From: Bdellovibrionales bacterium
GTDB taxonomy: Bacteria; Bdellovibrionota; Bdellovibrionia; Bdellovibrionales; UBA1609
NCBI GenBank assembly: GCA_019695175.1
Contig: JAIBAM010000027.1
Coordinates: 1-35,157, forward strand
DNA: 35,157 nt
Direction of reading: 5' to 3'
This document shows, piece after piece, positions 8,358 to 15,630 of the stretch. Positions within the stretch are counted from its first letter, which is position 1, and every line of letters begins with the position of its first letter. Position numbers and translations under genes: made by a program. The notes below the pieces were generated by a model. The model saw only the letters and a program-made list of their open reading frames with translations. It did no database searches and was not told the DNA's origin.

Positions 8358-9725
8358 ATGAAAATAAAAATTTCTTTTCTAATTTACGAGGTATTTTTTA
8401 CTTTTTCCGTTTTGGCAGGGTCGAATTTTTCGGTCTTAACCCCTTCTTCTCCGGAAGACTTTGGAAATCTATTCTCCTCAGAGGACGCTCCCGTTCTTGT
8501 TGAACCCGCCAGGGAATCGGCACATCCTTTAACTGGAGACCAATTTTCGAATTGGAAACCCCCTGATTTTTCCGATCAGGAAAAATCTTTAGGTTATTCT
8601 CCAGAGGCATTTTCAGTCCCCAAGGGAATGGAAGAGCGAGTGGCTTTTTGGATTGATATCTACACCAAATTGACCACCGATCAGGGATGGCTTCATGACA
8701 GTAAATATGTTCATTTGGTATATGAAATGGTGGATTTTTCTGATCTAAACCAGAACAGTGTCTTATCACTTCGTCAGTTGGAGCGAAAACGGAAAGAGAG
8801 AATTAAACTGGCAAAAAAAAACATTCAAAACCGTTTGTTTTATCTTAGCAAACAATCTTCCGATCAGGGTTTAGCTGGAGATGATTTAAGGTACTGGAGA
8901 ATGTTTTCCTCTATTGATGAACCCCAAAAATTTATTCAAGCCAGTTTAAGGGGGCGATTGAGATTTCAATTAGGGCAAAGGGATCGGTTTATAGATGGAA
9001 TTTTTCAATCGGGAAGATATCTCAAAGAAATGGAAGAAATTTTTAAACGTGAGGGGCTTCCTTTGGAGCTCACAAGGCTTCCTTTTGTAGAGAGTTCATT
9101 TAATTTGAAGGCACGATCGAAAGTGGGAGCCAGTGGAATATGGCAATTTATGAGAACCACAGCCCGGGCCTATCTCAGGATGGATGCCAGTGCGGATGAA
9201 AGAAATGATCCTTTGCGTTCCACTGTAGCTGCGGCAAAAAAATTACGGAATAATTTTGAGATGTTGCAAAATTGGCCCTTGGCCGTCACTGGATACAATC
9301 ATGGCCCCTCTGGAGTGCAGCGTCTGGTGAAAAAATATCAAACAACACAACTGGCAGAACTTACAGATATTAGAAAAAACAGATTTGGATTTGCCTCAGC
9401 CAACTTTTATGCCAGTTTTTTGGCTGCAATTGCTGTGGAAAGGGAAGCTGAGAAGTATTTTGGTCCTTTACCGCGAATGTTAGAGTTGCGCGGAGTGGAG
9501 GTGCGGTTGGATAAGAACCTTAAGGTCGACCAATTGATCAAGTGGTTTGATGGTGATCAAGAGAAAGCTCGACTTTATAACCCACACTTACGTTTATCTG
9601 TCTGGCCCCACGGAGTCATTTTGGTAAAGAATTTTATCCGCATTTTGCCTGAAAAATTCAGTATTGTTTCTGAGGAGTTAAAAAATCTAAAACTTGTTCT
9701 CCAAGACAATCATTCCAGCAAGTAG
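8358..9725 (+). CDS. Secreted lytic transglycosylase, SLT/MltD-like
   Basis: Cleaves glycan strands of peptidoglycan, forming 1,6-anhydro-muramic ends. A signal peptide covers about residues 1-20. The catalytic domain (about 225-345) has the glutamate E245 in LPFVESSFN, then GASGIWQFM (257-265) and AVTGYNHGPSGV (309-320), the three signatures of the GH23 transglycosylases of the MltD/SLT type. The preceding 200 residues are charged and helical with no recognised domain. The C-terminal region (about 375-455) is short and shows no clear LysM repeats, unlike E. coli MltD. An AAGGA ribosome site precedes the ATG. It lies 12 bp after dacB, so the two murein hydrolases are probably made together. 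Confidence 0.88.
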   Translation: MKIKISFLIYEVFFTFSVLAGSNFSVLTPSSPEDFGNLFSSEDAPVLVEPARESAHPLTGDQFSNWKPPDFSDQEKSLGYSPEAFSVPKGMEERVAFWIDIYTKLTTDQGWLHDSKYVHLVYEMVDFSDLNQNSVLSLRQLERKRKERIKLAKKNIQNRLFYLSKQSSDQGLAGDDLRYWRMFSSIDEPQKFIQASLRGRLRFQLGQRDRFIDGIFQSGRYLKEMEEIFKREGLPLELTRLPFVESSFNLKARSKVGASGIWQFMRTTARAYLRMDASADERNDPLRSTVAAAKKLRNNFEMLQNWPLAVTGYNHGPSGVQRLVKKYQTTQLAELTDIRKNRFGFASANFYASFLAAIAVEREAEKYFGPLPRMLELRGVEVRLDKNLKVDQLIKWFDGDQEKARLYNPHLRLSVWPHGVILVKNFIRILPEKFSIVSEELKNLKLVLQDNHSSK

Positions 9726-9814
9726 CCACCATCTGTTTACAATCCGTCGTAAAAAATTTTCAAATATAAAATTTCAAACGGACCCATTGTTTTTTTTGAT
9801 TTTCTTGTGTAAGT

Positions 9815-9853
9815 GCCGGTCAGAGATGCTGTGTCAGAACTAGTTGAGACGGC
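9815..9853 (+). promoter_or_regulatory. Candidate structured RNA element A
   Basis: GCCGGTC (9815-9821) can pair with GACGGC (9848-9853) with one bulged G. Inside lies AGAGATGCTGTGTCAG (9822-9837), which matches 14 of 16 bases at 13269-13284 in another intergenic region; both differences are transitions. The 3' arm CGGC (9850-9853) can instead pair with GCCG at 9857-9860 across an AAA loop, and the adjacent AGCC (9856-9859) is also part of the lower stem of the terminator that follows. This is the layout of a transcription attenuator. The stems are short, so the proposal needs homologues. Confidence 0.35.
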
Positions 9854-9855
9854 AA

Positions 9856-9908
9856 AGCCGAACAAGCTCTTAGTTTTTTTTGAACAAGAGCTTGGCTGCA
9901 TTTTTTTG
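9856..9908 (+). terminator. Intrinsic terminator
   Basis: AAGCTCTT (9864-9871) pairs perfectly with AAGAGCTT (9886-9893), and AGCC (9856-9859) extends the stem with GGCT (9894-9897) across a 4-nt bulge. A T run starts at 9901. It either ends the dacB-transglycosylase transcript or attenuates the gene at 9950, whose start is about 40 bp downstream. Confidence 0.75.
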
Positions 9909-9949
9909 TTCCAGAGATATTTTTTTAAATTCTAAATTGGGGAAGATTT

Positions 9950-11362
9950 ATGAAAAAAATTATAATTTCAGCCTTACGTTTTTTGTTTTCCGGAGGGGTT
10001 GTTGTTTTTAATCTGACTTTAGGAGGTATGTTTTTTATTGAGAAGAGCTCTGCGAACTATTCAAGGCACGCAGTCCATTCATCAAAAGGTTGTTCTTCTC
10101 CGGAAGAATGCTTATCTTTTGTTAAAACAATCGGTTCTTTCTCTGATAGATTTAGGTTTAATGATGAGCAATTAACAACCTTAACTCAGCTTAAAAATCA
10201 GTTGGAAGATAAAAAAAATCGTTTTAGTAAAATTCGTACTGAAAGTTCTTTTTCCCTGACTCGTTTCTTTTCCATATACAATTATTATCTTAAATTTATA
10301 AATCACATTTTGGAGGGGGAGTCCCCAGGGAATTATCGCAGAGAAATTTTTGTAACTCAGGCCAAATGGATGCGGGCCCAAATTAAAAAGGCGTTTAGAA
10401 AATATAATAAGGGTCTTTCCAAAGGAAAAGACGTTATGAACCGGGATCATTTTGATTTTATAAAAAAATTTGATGATTCCCTTAACCGCATAAGTCTTCA
10501 GAAAGACCTGACCTATCATGAAGTGACTTTGTTATACATAAATTTCAACTATGTGGATTCTTTTTTTGATCTTTATTTTTATGGTTCAAAGGACTCCAAA
10601 GGGGGTGATTTATTTTTTGAAGGTGAATTAAATATTTTAAATAGTAATTATTTATATTACTTCACTTCGAAAAATTTAAATGTTCCTGATCTTGTTTTTG
10701 CCAGGGCCTTTGATTACGTTCTCCCGGTTAGATCTAGTGAATTGGCAGCTCCACAACAATTTGTAACTTCCTCTCAAACCTTTCTTTTCGATCTTGATTT
10801 AGCACAAAACCGGTTTAATCAGGATCCGATCGCTCAGAAAGAAAATCCCAATTTAAAAACTCGTGAAGAGGTATTCATTCAGCATCTACAGGGCACACTG
10901 AAACAATTGAGTTTTTTAGAGCACTTTTTAGTGTTTTTAAAAAATCCAAGGTTAGATGATATGGATCGTGAAACCATAGTATTAATGCTTTATTCCTTTA
11001 TTTATGCAGAACGGGGTCTGGGTTTGTTAAAAATAGATAATAAAGGACAGGTCGTCGAATCTAAAGGAGAATTAGTGCGGGATTATGCTAGCGAGGGCCT
11101 TTCCCCAAAACAATTACTGCAATTAATTCAGGATAACTTTAATTTCAGCTTGGATTATGGATTTTATTGGATTGATGTCTTGGGTCTAAATAAAGCTCCT
11201 TTATGGTATCAATACTTAAATAAGGGCGAGATTCCAGGACTGATCTCAAAAAATAAACAAAAAATGGCAGCGCAAAAAGTAAATGCTGCCTATAAACTGT
11301 TTCTAGAATTCTTAAAAAGTTATTTGGGTAAACCATGGGTTACTTATTCAGATGGCGAATAG
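9950..11362 (+). CDS. Secreted protein of unknown function
   Basis: A 470-residue protein with an export signal: MKKIII, a hydrophobic stretch to about residue 30, and a possible cleavage near EKSSA-NYS. The rest is rich in Lys, Phe, Tyr and Asn, looks mostly helical, and has no catalytic motif that I recognise. Only two cysteines are visible, close together in the mature N-terminus (GCSSPEECLS). A GGGGAAG ribosome site lies just before the ATG. Its 3' end overlaps the convergent SGNH hydrolase gene by 19 bp. Upstream are the structured element and terminator at 9815-9908, so expression may be attenuated. Low GC and absence of a known family suggest a lineage-specific gene. Confidence 0.75.
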   Translation: MKKIIISALRFLFSGGVVVFNLTLGGMFFIEKSSANYSRHAVHSSKGCSSPEECLSFVKTIGSFSDRFRFNDEQLTTLTQLKNQLEDKKNRFSKIRTESSFSLTRFFSIYNYYLKFINHILEGESPGNYRREIFVTQAKWMRAQIKKAFRKYNKGLSKGKDVMNRDHFDFIKKFDDSLNRISLQKDLTYHEVTLLYINFNYVDSFFDLYFYGSKDSKGGDLFFEGELNILNSNYLYYFTSKNLNVPDLVFARAFDYVLPVRSSELAAPQQFVTSSQTFLFDLDLAQNRFNQDPIAQKENPNLKTREEVFIQHLQGTLKQLSFLEHFLVFLKNPRLDDMDRETIVLMLYSFIYAERGLGLLKIDNKGQVVESKGELVRDYASEGLSPKQLLQLIQDNFNFSLDYGFYWIDVLGLNKAPLWYQYLNKGEIPGLISKNKQKMAAQKVNAAYKLFLEFLKSYLGKPWVTYSDGE

Positions 11363-12570
11363 AAACTTTCATTTAATTCTTTGAGCTGATGGAAGTAGGA
11401 GAGATCGCTTTCTAAAACTGCCTTTGCTATTTTTAGTTGACCAAAAAAATTTGGGTGGAAGCAATCATTGGCTATATCAGTACCTTCAAAAGTTATAGTG
11501 CTAGTTTGTGGGACAAAACGAAGATAGATTCCTTTTTGTGCCATATTATCTTTATAATCTTCGATGGCTTTTTGGTGGGCATAGAGATAGCTGTCATATA
11601 TTTCTTTTAGAATAACTCTTCTTTCTATCCCGGATTCATCGATAGGTGTGGAAAGTATAGCACCACATAAACCAAATAACTTTGAGATAAACATTTCAAC
11701 CAGTATTTTATTTGTATCTTGTTGAGTTTCAATATACTTACCCGCAAAAGGGTTTCTGAATTTTTGACAGGTTACGTTCTTACCGTTAAGCTCGACTGGG
11801 CGGTTAAGGACGGACTTATTGGTGAGCAAATTCATCACATTGAGGTTAGCTAACACAAAGATATCGCTAGTGTATTTGTTCGCAGGTAGTTTGAGGATTT
11901 TTTCATAGGCTTTTTTAAGCTCGTCATAGTAGTTTTCAAAATAAGTGTTTCCATGGACTCTAAACTTTTCAAAATCCACACTGCACATATTGTTTGCGGT
12001 ATAGGATACAAAGATGACTCTTGGCAGAGATCTTTCCTGAAACCGTTGATCCATAACTGTATAAAGTTGGTCAAATTGTTCGGATAGGGATTCGATCTTG
12101 GCTCCAAGATAAGATGTGTTTATGATTTTTTCCTGTCCCACGTTGAGCATTCTGGCAATGATTTGGGCAAAAGAAAAGTCAGGGACATTAACAAAATGAT
12201 AGTGTTCAGATTGAAAGTACTTTTTAAATTCTATGAGGTCATACCCCAGTCTTAGTAGAGATTGTGTGACTATTCCAGATAGACTGACGTTGTAATTTGA
12301 ATCAGTTACAGATCCAGCAGGTACGCTATCCCCCACTATGCCGATAGTGAAACCTTGGTGTGGATCGGGGGGATTAATATAATATTTCGCAAAAAAATTT
12401 TCAGGGTTTTCATGAGCCCATTTCAGTTGTTGTTCAAGTGACAATTTTGGTAAACAAGCTTTGTCATTTCTCTGATTTAATGGGGAAGAATATATATCTA
12501 AAGCTGCTACTGAGCTTATCAGCAGATTTAAAAGTAGAATCCCATTTTTAAAATAAATCAGAACGATCAT
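11344..12570 (-). CDS. Exported SGNH/GDSL-like hydrolase, phospholipase B-like
   Basis: Probably an exported esterase or lipase; the substrate is unknown. Numbered from the ATG at 12570, a signal peptide ends near SSVAA-LD (residue 23). The SGNH blocks are visible: IVGDSVPAG (block I, S82), NTSYLGAK (block II, G156), SYTANNMC (block III, N193/N194) and DCFHPNFFGQ (block V, D369 and H372). The block III form, followed by Cys, recalls the GNDLC of phospholipase B-like enzymes. GDSV replaces GDSL. A TTG start at 12591 is possible but would put a palindrome inside the coding region; neither start has a Shine-Dalgarno sequence. It lies downstream of hpt on the same strand. Confidence 0.8.
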   Translation of the reverse strand: MIVLIYFKNGILLLNLLISSVAALDIYSSPLNQRNDKACLPKLSLEQQLKWAHENPENFFAKYYINPPDPHQGFTIGIVGDSVPAGSVTDSNYNVSLSGIVTQSLLRLGYDLIEFKKYFQSEHYHFVNVPDFSFAQIIARMLNVGQEKIINTSYLGAKIESLSEQFDQLYTVMDQRFQERSLPRVIFVSYTANNMCSVDFEKFRVHGNTYFENYYDELKKAYEKILKLPANKYTSDIFVLANLNVMNLLTNKSVLNRPVELNGKNVTCQKFRNPFAGKYIETQQDTNKILVEMFISKLFGLCGAILSTPIDESGIERRVILKEIYDSYLYAHQKAIEDYKDNMAQKGIYLRFVPQTSTITFEGTDIANDCFHPNFFGQLKIAKAVLESDLSYFHQLKELNESFYSPSE

Positions 12571-12572
12571 AT

Positions 12573-12587
12573 TACTACTTAGTAGTA
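12573..12587 (-). repeat. Palindrome at the start of the SGNH hydrolase gene
   Basis: TACTACT-T-AGTAGTA is a perfect 7-bp inverted repeat with a single central base. It lies 3-17 nt upstream of the ATG at 12570, where a ribosome site would be expected but none is seen. It could be a protein-binding operator; as RNA its tight centre makes a good hairpin less likely. Confidence 0.55.
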
Positions 12588-12618
12588 GCAAGATTAGTAC
12601 TAGGACAGCGGTTTAACT

Positions 12619-13158
12619 TTAATTAAGGCTTTGTATTTGGGCGATATAGGGTAAGTTACGATAATAACCCTGATAGTCTAGGCCATAACCAACAACGAAA
12701 TCATTAGGGATTTCAAATCCCACATGGTCTAGTTCGCATTTCACCTTCAAAGCGTGGGGTTTTAAAAGAAGTGTGGCTGTTGTTAAAGAGGCCGGTTTTC
12801 GTGACATAAGATGAGTTCTTAGGAAGTTCATTGTAATTCCAGTGTCCACGATGTCCTCGATCAAAAGGACATGTCTATTTTTAATGGGAGAATTTAAATC
12901 TAAAGTGATTCTTACCTCGCCTGAAGATTTGACCTCATTTTGGTAACTAGAAAGGCCACAAAATTCGCAAGATAGATCTAAGTCGAGTTCGCGAATTAAA
13001 TCAGAATAGAACATGAACGACCCTTTTAACACACAGACAGCAAGCAAGTCTTTATTCCGGAATTGATCCGTAATGGCGGCCCCCATGGCTTGTACTTTTT
13101 GTCGGATTTGGTTTTCTTTAAGATAAGGGGTGAGTTTTAAAGGTCCCATTTCATCCAT
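12619..13158 (-). CDS. hpt: Hypoxanthine phosphoribosyltransferase
   Basis: Salvages hypoxanthine (and usually guanine) with PRPP to make IMP or GMP in the cytoplasm. Signatures are VCVLKGSFMFYSDLIREL, the SSY loop, the PRPP-binding motif LLIEDIVDTGITM and the C-terminal FVVGYGLDYQGYYRNLPYIA. The length, 179 residues, is normal for bacterial Hpt. The ATG is preceded by AAGGA with an 8-nt spacer. The gene is divergent from the peroxiredoxin gene across a 252-bp region with structured elements. The SGNH hydrolase gene follows on the same strand about 48 bp downstream. Purine salvage is common to predators that feed on host nucleotides, but the gene is widespread and not diagnostic. Confidence 0.96.
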   Translation of the reverse strand: MDEMGPLKLTPYLKENQIRQKVQAMGAAITDQFRNKDLLAVCVLKGSFMFYSDLIRELDLDLSCEFCGLSSYQNEVKSSGEVRITLDLNSPIKNRHVLLIEDIVDTGITMNFLRTHLMSRKPASLTTATLLLKPHALKVKCELDHVGFEIPNDFVVGYGLDYQGYYRNLPYIAQIQSLN

Positions 13159-13226
13159 AAAGGTATTCCTTATTGAGGGTATTAATTCAAACTAAGGATT
13201 CTGCCATTGCACGGGGCCGTTGACAA

Positions 13227-13260
13227 GGTTCCTGGTGAATTTTCCTTCTGGGGAACCAGG
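13227..13260 (+). promoter_or_regulatory. Quasi-palindrome with two exclusive stems
   Basis: GGTTCC (13227-13232) can pair with GGAACC (13252-13257), or CCTGGT (13231-13236) with ACCAGG (13255-13260). The two stems share bases and cannot form together. The sequence abuts candidate element B and may be part of the same leader for the gene at 13411. Confidence 0.35.
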
Positions 13261-13314
13261 GCCGGCTTAGAGATACTGCGTCAGCTGCTCCAGGTTGAAA
13301 ACTCCTCAGTCGGC
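13261..13314 (+). promoter_or_regulatory. Candidate structured RNA element B
   Basis: GCCGGCT (13261-13267) pairs with AGTCGGC (13308-13314) over seven positions if one G-U pair is allowed. Next to the 5' arm lies AGAGATACTGCGTCAG (13269-13284), matching 14 of 16 bases in element A at 9822-9837 with nearly the same offset from the arm. The 3' arm CGGCA (13311-13315) can also pair with TGCTG (13327-13331), which is followed by TCGTTTT. It lies about 100 bp upstream of the peroxiredoxin gene. I could not match it to a known riboswitch class. Confidence 0.35.
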
Positions 13315-13410
13315 ATTTTCACGTGGTGCTGTCGTTTTGGGGGAATTTTATTTCTCTTTGTAAGCGGTTAGGGTAGGAATAGCTTCTTTCACTTTTACCA
13401 GGAGAGTGTT

Positions 13411-13926
13411 ATGGCAAAAAAAATAGATGTCAAAAAATCGACGAAGACTGCTTCAAGTAAATCTAACTTGGGAGAAGGTCAGATGGTTGCTGACTTTTCT
13501 GTTGCTTGTACTGGAAATCGTCAAGTGAGTTTAAAAGATCTCCGGGGGAAGTTTGTTGTACTCTATTTTTATCCTAAGGATGCCACTCCTGGATGCACGC
13601 TCGAGGGCCATGAATTTACCAAATTAAATGAACAATTTAAAGCGCAGGAAGTTGTTGTCTTTGGTGTTTCTCGAGACTCGATGACTTCCCATGAAAAATT
13701 TAAGGCCAAAGAATGTTACTCTGTTGATCTGCTCAGTGACACAGACGAAACGCTTTGTCAGGCTTTTGCAGTAATTAAAGAAAAAAACATGTATGGCAAA
13801 AAAGTGAAAGGAATCGAAAGAAGCACCTTTGTTATTGATAAGGAGGGTCGATTACTTAAGGAGTGGAGAGGGGTTAAGGCCGAAGGGCACGCTCAAACAG
13901 TTTTAGACTTTATAAAAAATATTTAA
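13411..13926 (+). CDS. bcp: Bcp/PrxQ-type peroxiredoxin
   Basis: A thiol peroxidase that reduces hydrogen peroxide and organic hydroperoxides, normally recycled by thioredoxin. The active site YFYPKDATPGCTLE places the peroxidatic cysteine at C62. In most Bcp proteins the resolving cysteine is five residues later; here that position is H67. Other cysteines are C33, C102 and C116; C102, 40 residues after C62, could serve as in PrxQ members with a distant resolving cysteine. A Lys/Ser-rich tail of about 20 residues precedes the fold, longer than usual. AGGAG precedes the ATG. The long upstream region contains element B and may carry regulation. Confidence 0.93.
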   Translation: MAKKIDVKKSTKTASSKSNLGEGQMVADFSVACTGNRQVSLKDLRGKFVVLYFYPKDATPGCTLEGHEFTKLNEQFKAQEVVVFGVSRDSMTSHEKFKAKECYSVDLLSDTDETLCQAFAVIKEKNMYGKKVKGIERSTFVIDKEGRLLKEWRGVKAEGHAQTVLDFIKNI

Positions 13927-13939
13927 AGAATTTTCTTCT

Positions 13940-13985
13940 TAAAGGACTCAAACGTAAAGGAACCCAAACGTAAAGGAACTCAAAG
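13940..13985. repeat. Three imperfect tandem copies of a 15-16 bp unit
   Basis: The unit is close to TAAAGGAACCCAAACG. Three copies run at about 13940, 13955 and 13971 between the convergent bcp and methyltransferase genes. There is no spacer, so it is not CRISPR. It follows the bcp stop directly. Confidence 0.7.
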
Positions 13986-13989
13986 TAGA

Positions 13990-14673
13990 TCACGCCGCTG
14001 TATTATTTTTTTCTGATTCAAGGTTTTCTGCGAGATCATTTTTTGTTAAAGTGAAAAACTGAGTGAGAATCGTGGACCATACTCTAAATATTTCTAGTTT
14101 AGTTCCTTGGCTGGTTATTAGATCTTCTATTTCTCTAATTTGAATTGGTCTTTCGAAGAGAGGCGGAAATCGGTGGGTTATTTCGAGAAACTTTCTAAAT
14201 CCCTTATAAATAAGGGTTGGGGTTGGAAAAGACATAAATACCAGTCCATCTAGTTTTGTAAGCTTAAAATGCAATTCGGTTAATTTTTTTGTTTCTGCGG
14301 GAAGAAAATGTTCAATGAGGCCAAAGCTAAAAACAAGATCAGCAGAAAAGTGAATTTTTTTTAAAAAATCTTTATCCAATAAATCTAAATTATGGATAAC
14401 AACACCAGGGTCGGATTTATGGGGAAAGAGATTTAAACCAACCATATTGTTGTCCACAATATGGTACTCTTTTATATTAAATTCATTCCGAATTTTTTTA
14501 TAAAAATAGCTGTTGGCTCCACCGAGTTCAATAACCACAAGGGGTTGGCTTGACTTCAGATGTCGACAAAGTAAAGCCTTAAAATTTCTCCAAATTGCGT
14601 TGAGTATGAAATCAGGTACTTTAAACTCTTTTCGACTGTAGTAATCATTCCAATTTGATTTTGTATTTTTCAT
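13990..14673 (-). CDS. Class I SAM-dependent methyltransferase, substrate unknown
   Basis: The Rossmann-type methyltransferase pattern is visible: motif I VVIELGGANSYF (about 46-57), an acidic residue after strand 2 in YHIVDNN (about 70-76), and the motif IV region ADLVFSFGLIEHF (about 111-123), whose GLIEHF form is typical of Methyltransf_11-like enzymes. Such enzymes methylate small molecules, sugars or lipids; nothing here identifies the acceptor. The glycine-rich loop reads GGANS instead of the common GCGTG. The length is 227 residues. No clear ribosome site precedes the ATG. It is divergent from the AraC-type regulator gene and convergent with bcp. Confidence 0.8.
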   Translation of the reverse strand: MKNTKSNWNDYYSRKEFKVPDFILNAIWRNFKALLCRHLKSSQPLVVIELGGANSYFYKKIRNEFNIKEYHIVDNNMVGLNLFPHKSDPGVVIHNLDLLDKDFLKKIHFSADLVFSFGLIEHFLPAETKKLTELHFKLTKLDGLVFMSFPTPTLIYKGFRKFLEITHRFPPLFERPIQIREIEDLITSQGTKLEIFRVWSTILTQFFTLTKNDLAENLESEKNNTAA

Positions 14674-14699
14674 GTCTTTTAGGATAGATGTTCAACAGG

Positions 14700-14713
14700 C
14701 CCAATAATTTGGG
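14700..14713. repeat. Inverted repeat between the methyltransferase and regulator genes
   Basis: CCCAA-TAAT-TTGGG is a perfect 5-bp inverted repeat. It lies about 18 bp upstream of the -35 box of the proposed regulator promoter and about 27 bp upstream of the methyltransferase start, so it could be an operator serving both genes. Confidence 0.35.
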
Positions 14714-14730
14714 TTTTGTGATATTTTTTT

Positions 14731-14760
14731 TTGAACTGATAAGGATCTTAATTGTAAAAT
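14731..14760 (+). promoter_or_regulatory. Probable sigma-70 promoter for the AraC-type gene
   Basis: TTGAAC (14731-14736) and TAAAAT (14755-14760) are separated by 18 bp. Each matches the consensus at five of six positions. The GTG start is about 70 bp downstream. Confidence 0.5.
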
Positions 14761-14830
14761 AAGTTGGACCAAGAGAGGGGGGGTAGAACATCAAAACAAC
14801 TCTGAAACATAATCCAATGCGAAGCTGAAC

Positions 14831-15616
14831 GTGTCACAAATAAAATACACTCAAGGTCAAACCTTTCATATTCAGGCCTCTGATTTTAATTCTCAAATTA
14901 CTTGCATTGATTTACCTCATCAGTTGTTTCTTACGGTTCGAAAGCAAACCTACAAAACCTCAGCAAGTTTTATTGAAACGTATGCTTCTTCATGGTTTTT
15001 GGGTTTTATTGATAACTCCGAGGGAAATATTGGATTTAAGTCTGGGGGAGAAATAATTATTCCCAAGGGAAGAGTGGGAATATTTCTTCCACCATTTACG
15101 CTCATTGAGTGGGTTGTTCGTCCAGGAGTTATTTTTTGGCAGAGTTTGATGTCATCGTGTTTGGTGTTGGAGAAAGCTCCACATAATCCAGTGTATTTTT
15201 CTTGGACAGGGGAGATCCCCAAAACTCTTCCCGCATTAACTCACTTTTTTTCCTCTGCTGTAGAGAATGCGGTACTTATAAATGAGGGTCAATCCCCTTC
15301 CTCTGCTGCTCGAAGAACAAAAAAATTTATCGATAAACATTTCACTGGAGATCTTAAAGTTTCGATGGTGGCTCAAGCCATTGGAGTGTCTCGGGAAGCC
15401 ATGTCCCGGGAATTTAAAAAGACCTACGGGATTTCACCCATAAAATACAGACATATTTTACGAGTATTTGAGGCTTGTAACTATATGAACCGGGGTTTTG
15501 ATGTGACTCGGGCGCTGTTTGAGTCGGGGTTTTCCGATCCGAGTCAGTTTATCCATCATTTTTATAAATGTATGGGATTTCTGCCAACGCAATACAATTT
15601 AAATAAACGTAAGTAG
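14831..15616 (+). CDS. AraC-family transcriptional regulator
   Basis: A DNA-binding activator or repressor. The C-terminal about 95 residues hold the two helix-turn-helix units of the AraC family: LKVSMVAQAIGVSREAMSREF (about 175-195) and the second unit with FDVTRALFESGFSDPSQF and FYKCMGFLPTQY (about 223-254). The first 140 residues look beta-rich, as in a cupin-like sensing domain, with IIIPKGRVGIFLPPF. The ligand is unknown. The start is GTG with a weak ribosome site. The gene is divergent from the methyltransferase gene, which is therefore a possible target; this is inference from position only. Confidence 0.88.
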   Translation: MSQIKYTQGQTFHIQASDFNSQITCIDLPHQLFLTVRKQTYKTSASFIETYASSWFLGFIDNSEGNIGFKSGGEIIIPKGRVGIFLPPFTLIEWVVRPGVIFWQSLMSSCLVLEKAPHNPVYFSWTGEIPKTLPALTHFFSSAVENAVLINEGQSPSSAARRTKKFIDKHFTGDLKVSMVAQAIGVSREAMSREFKKTYGISPIKYRHILRVFEACNYMNRGFDVTRALFESGFSDPSQFIHHFYKCMGFLPTQYNLNKRK

Positions 15617-15630
15617 GTGTCAAGTCGGTA

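Noticed and set aside
13227-13314. tRNA or tmRNA gene in the hpt-bcp region
   Set aside because: The complementary segments do not form a cloverleaf and no T-loop sequence is present.
13940-13985. CRISPR-like repeat array
   Set aside because: The copies are adjacent without spacers and number only three; the 20-bp duplication at 31587 is likewise only two copies with no spacer.
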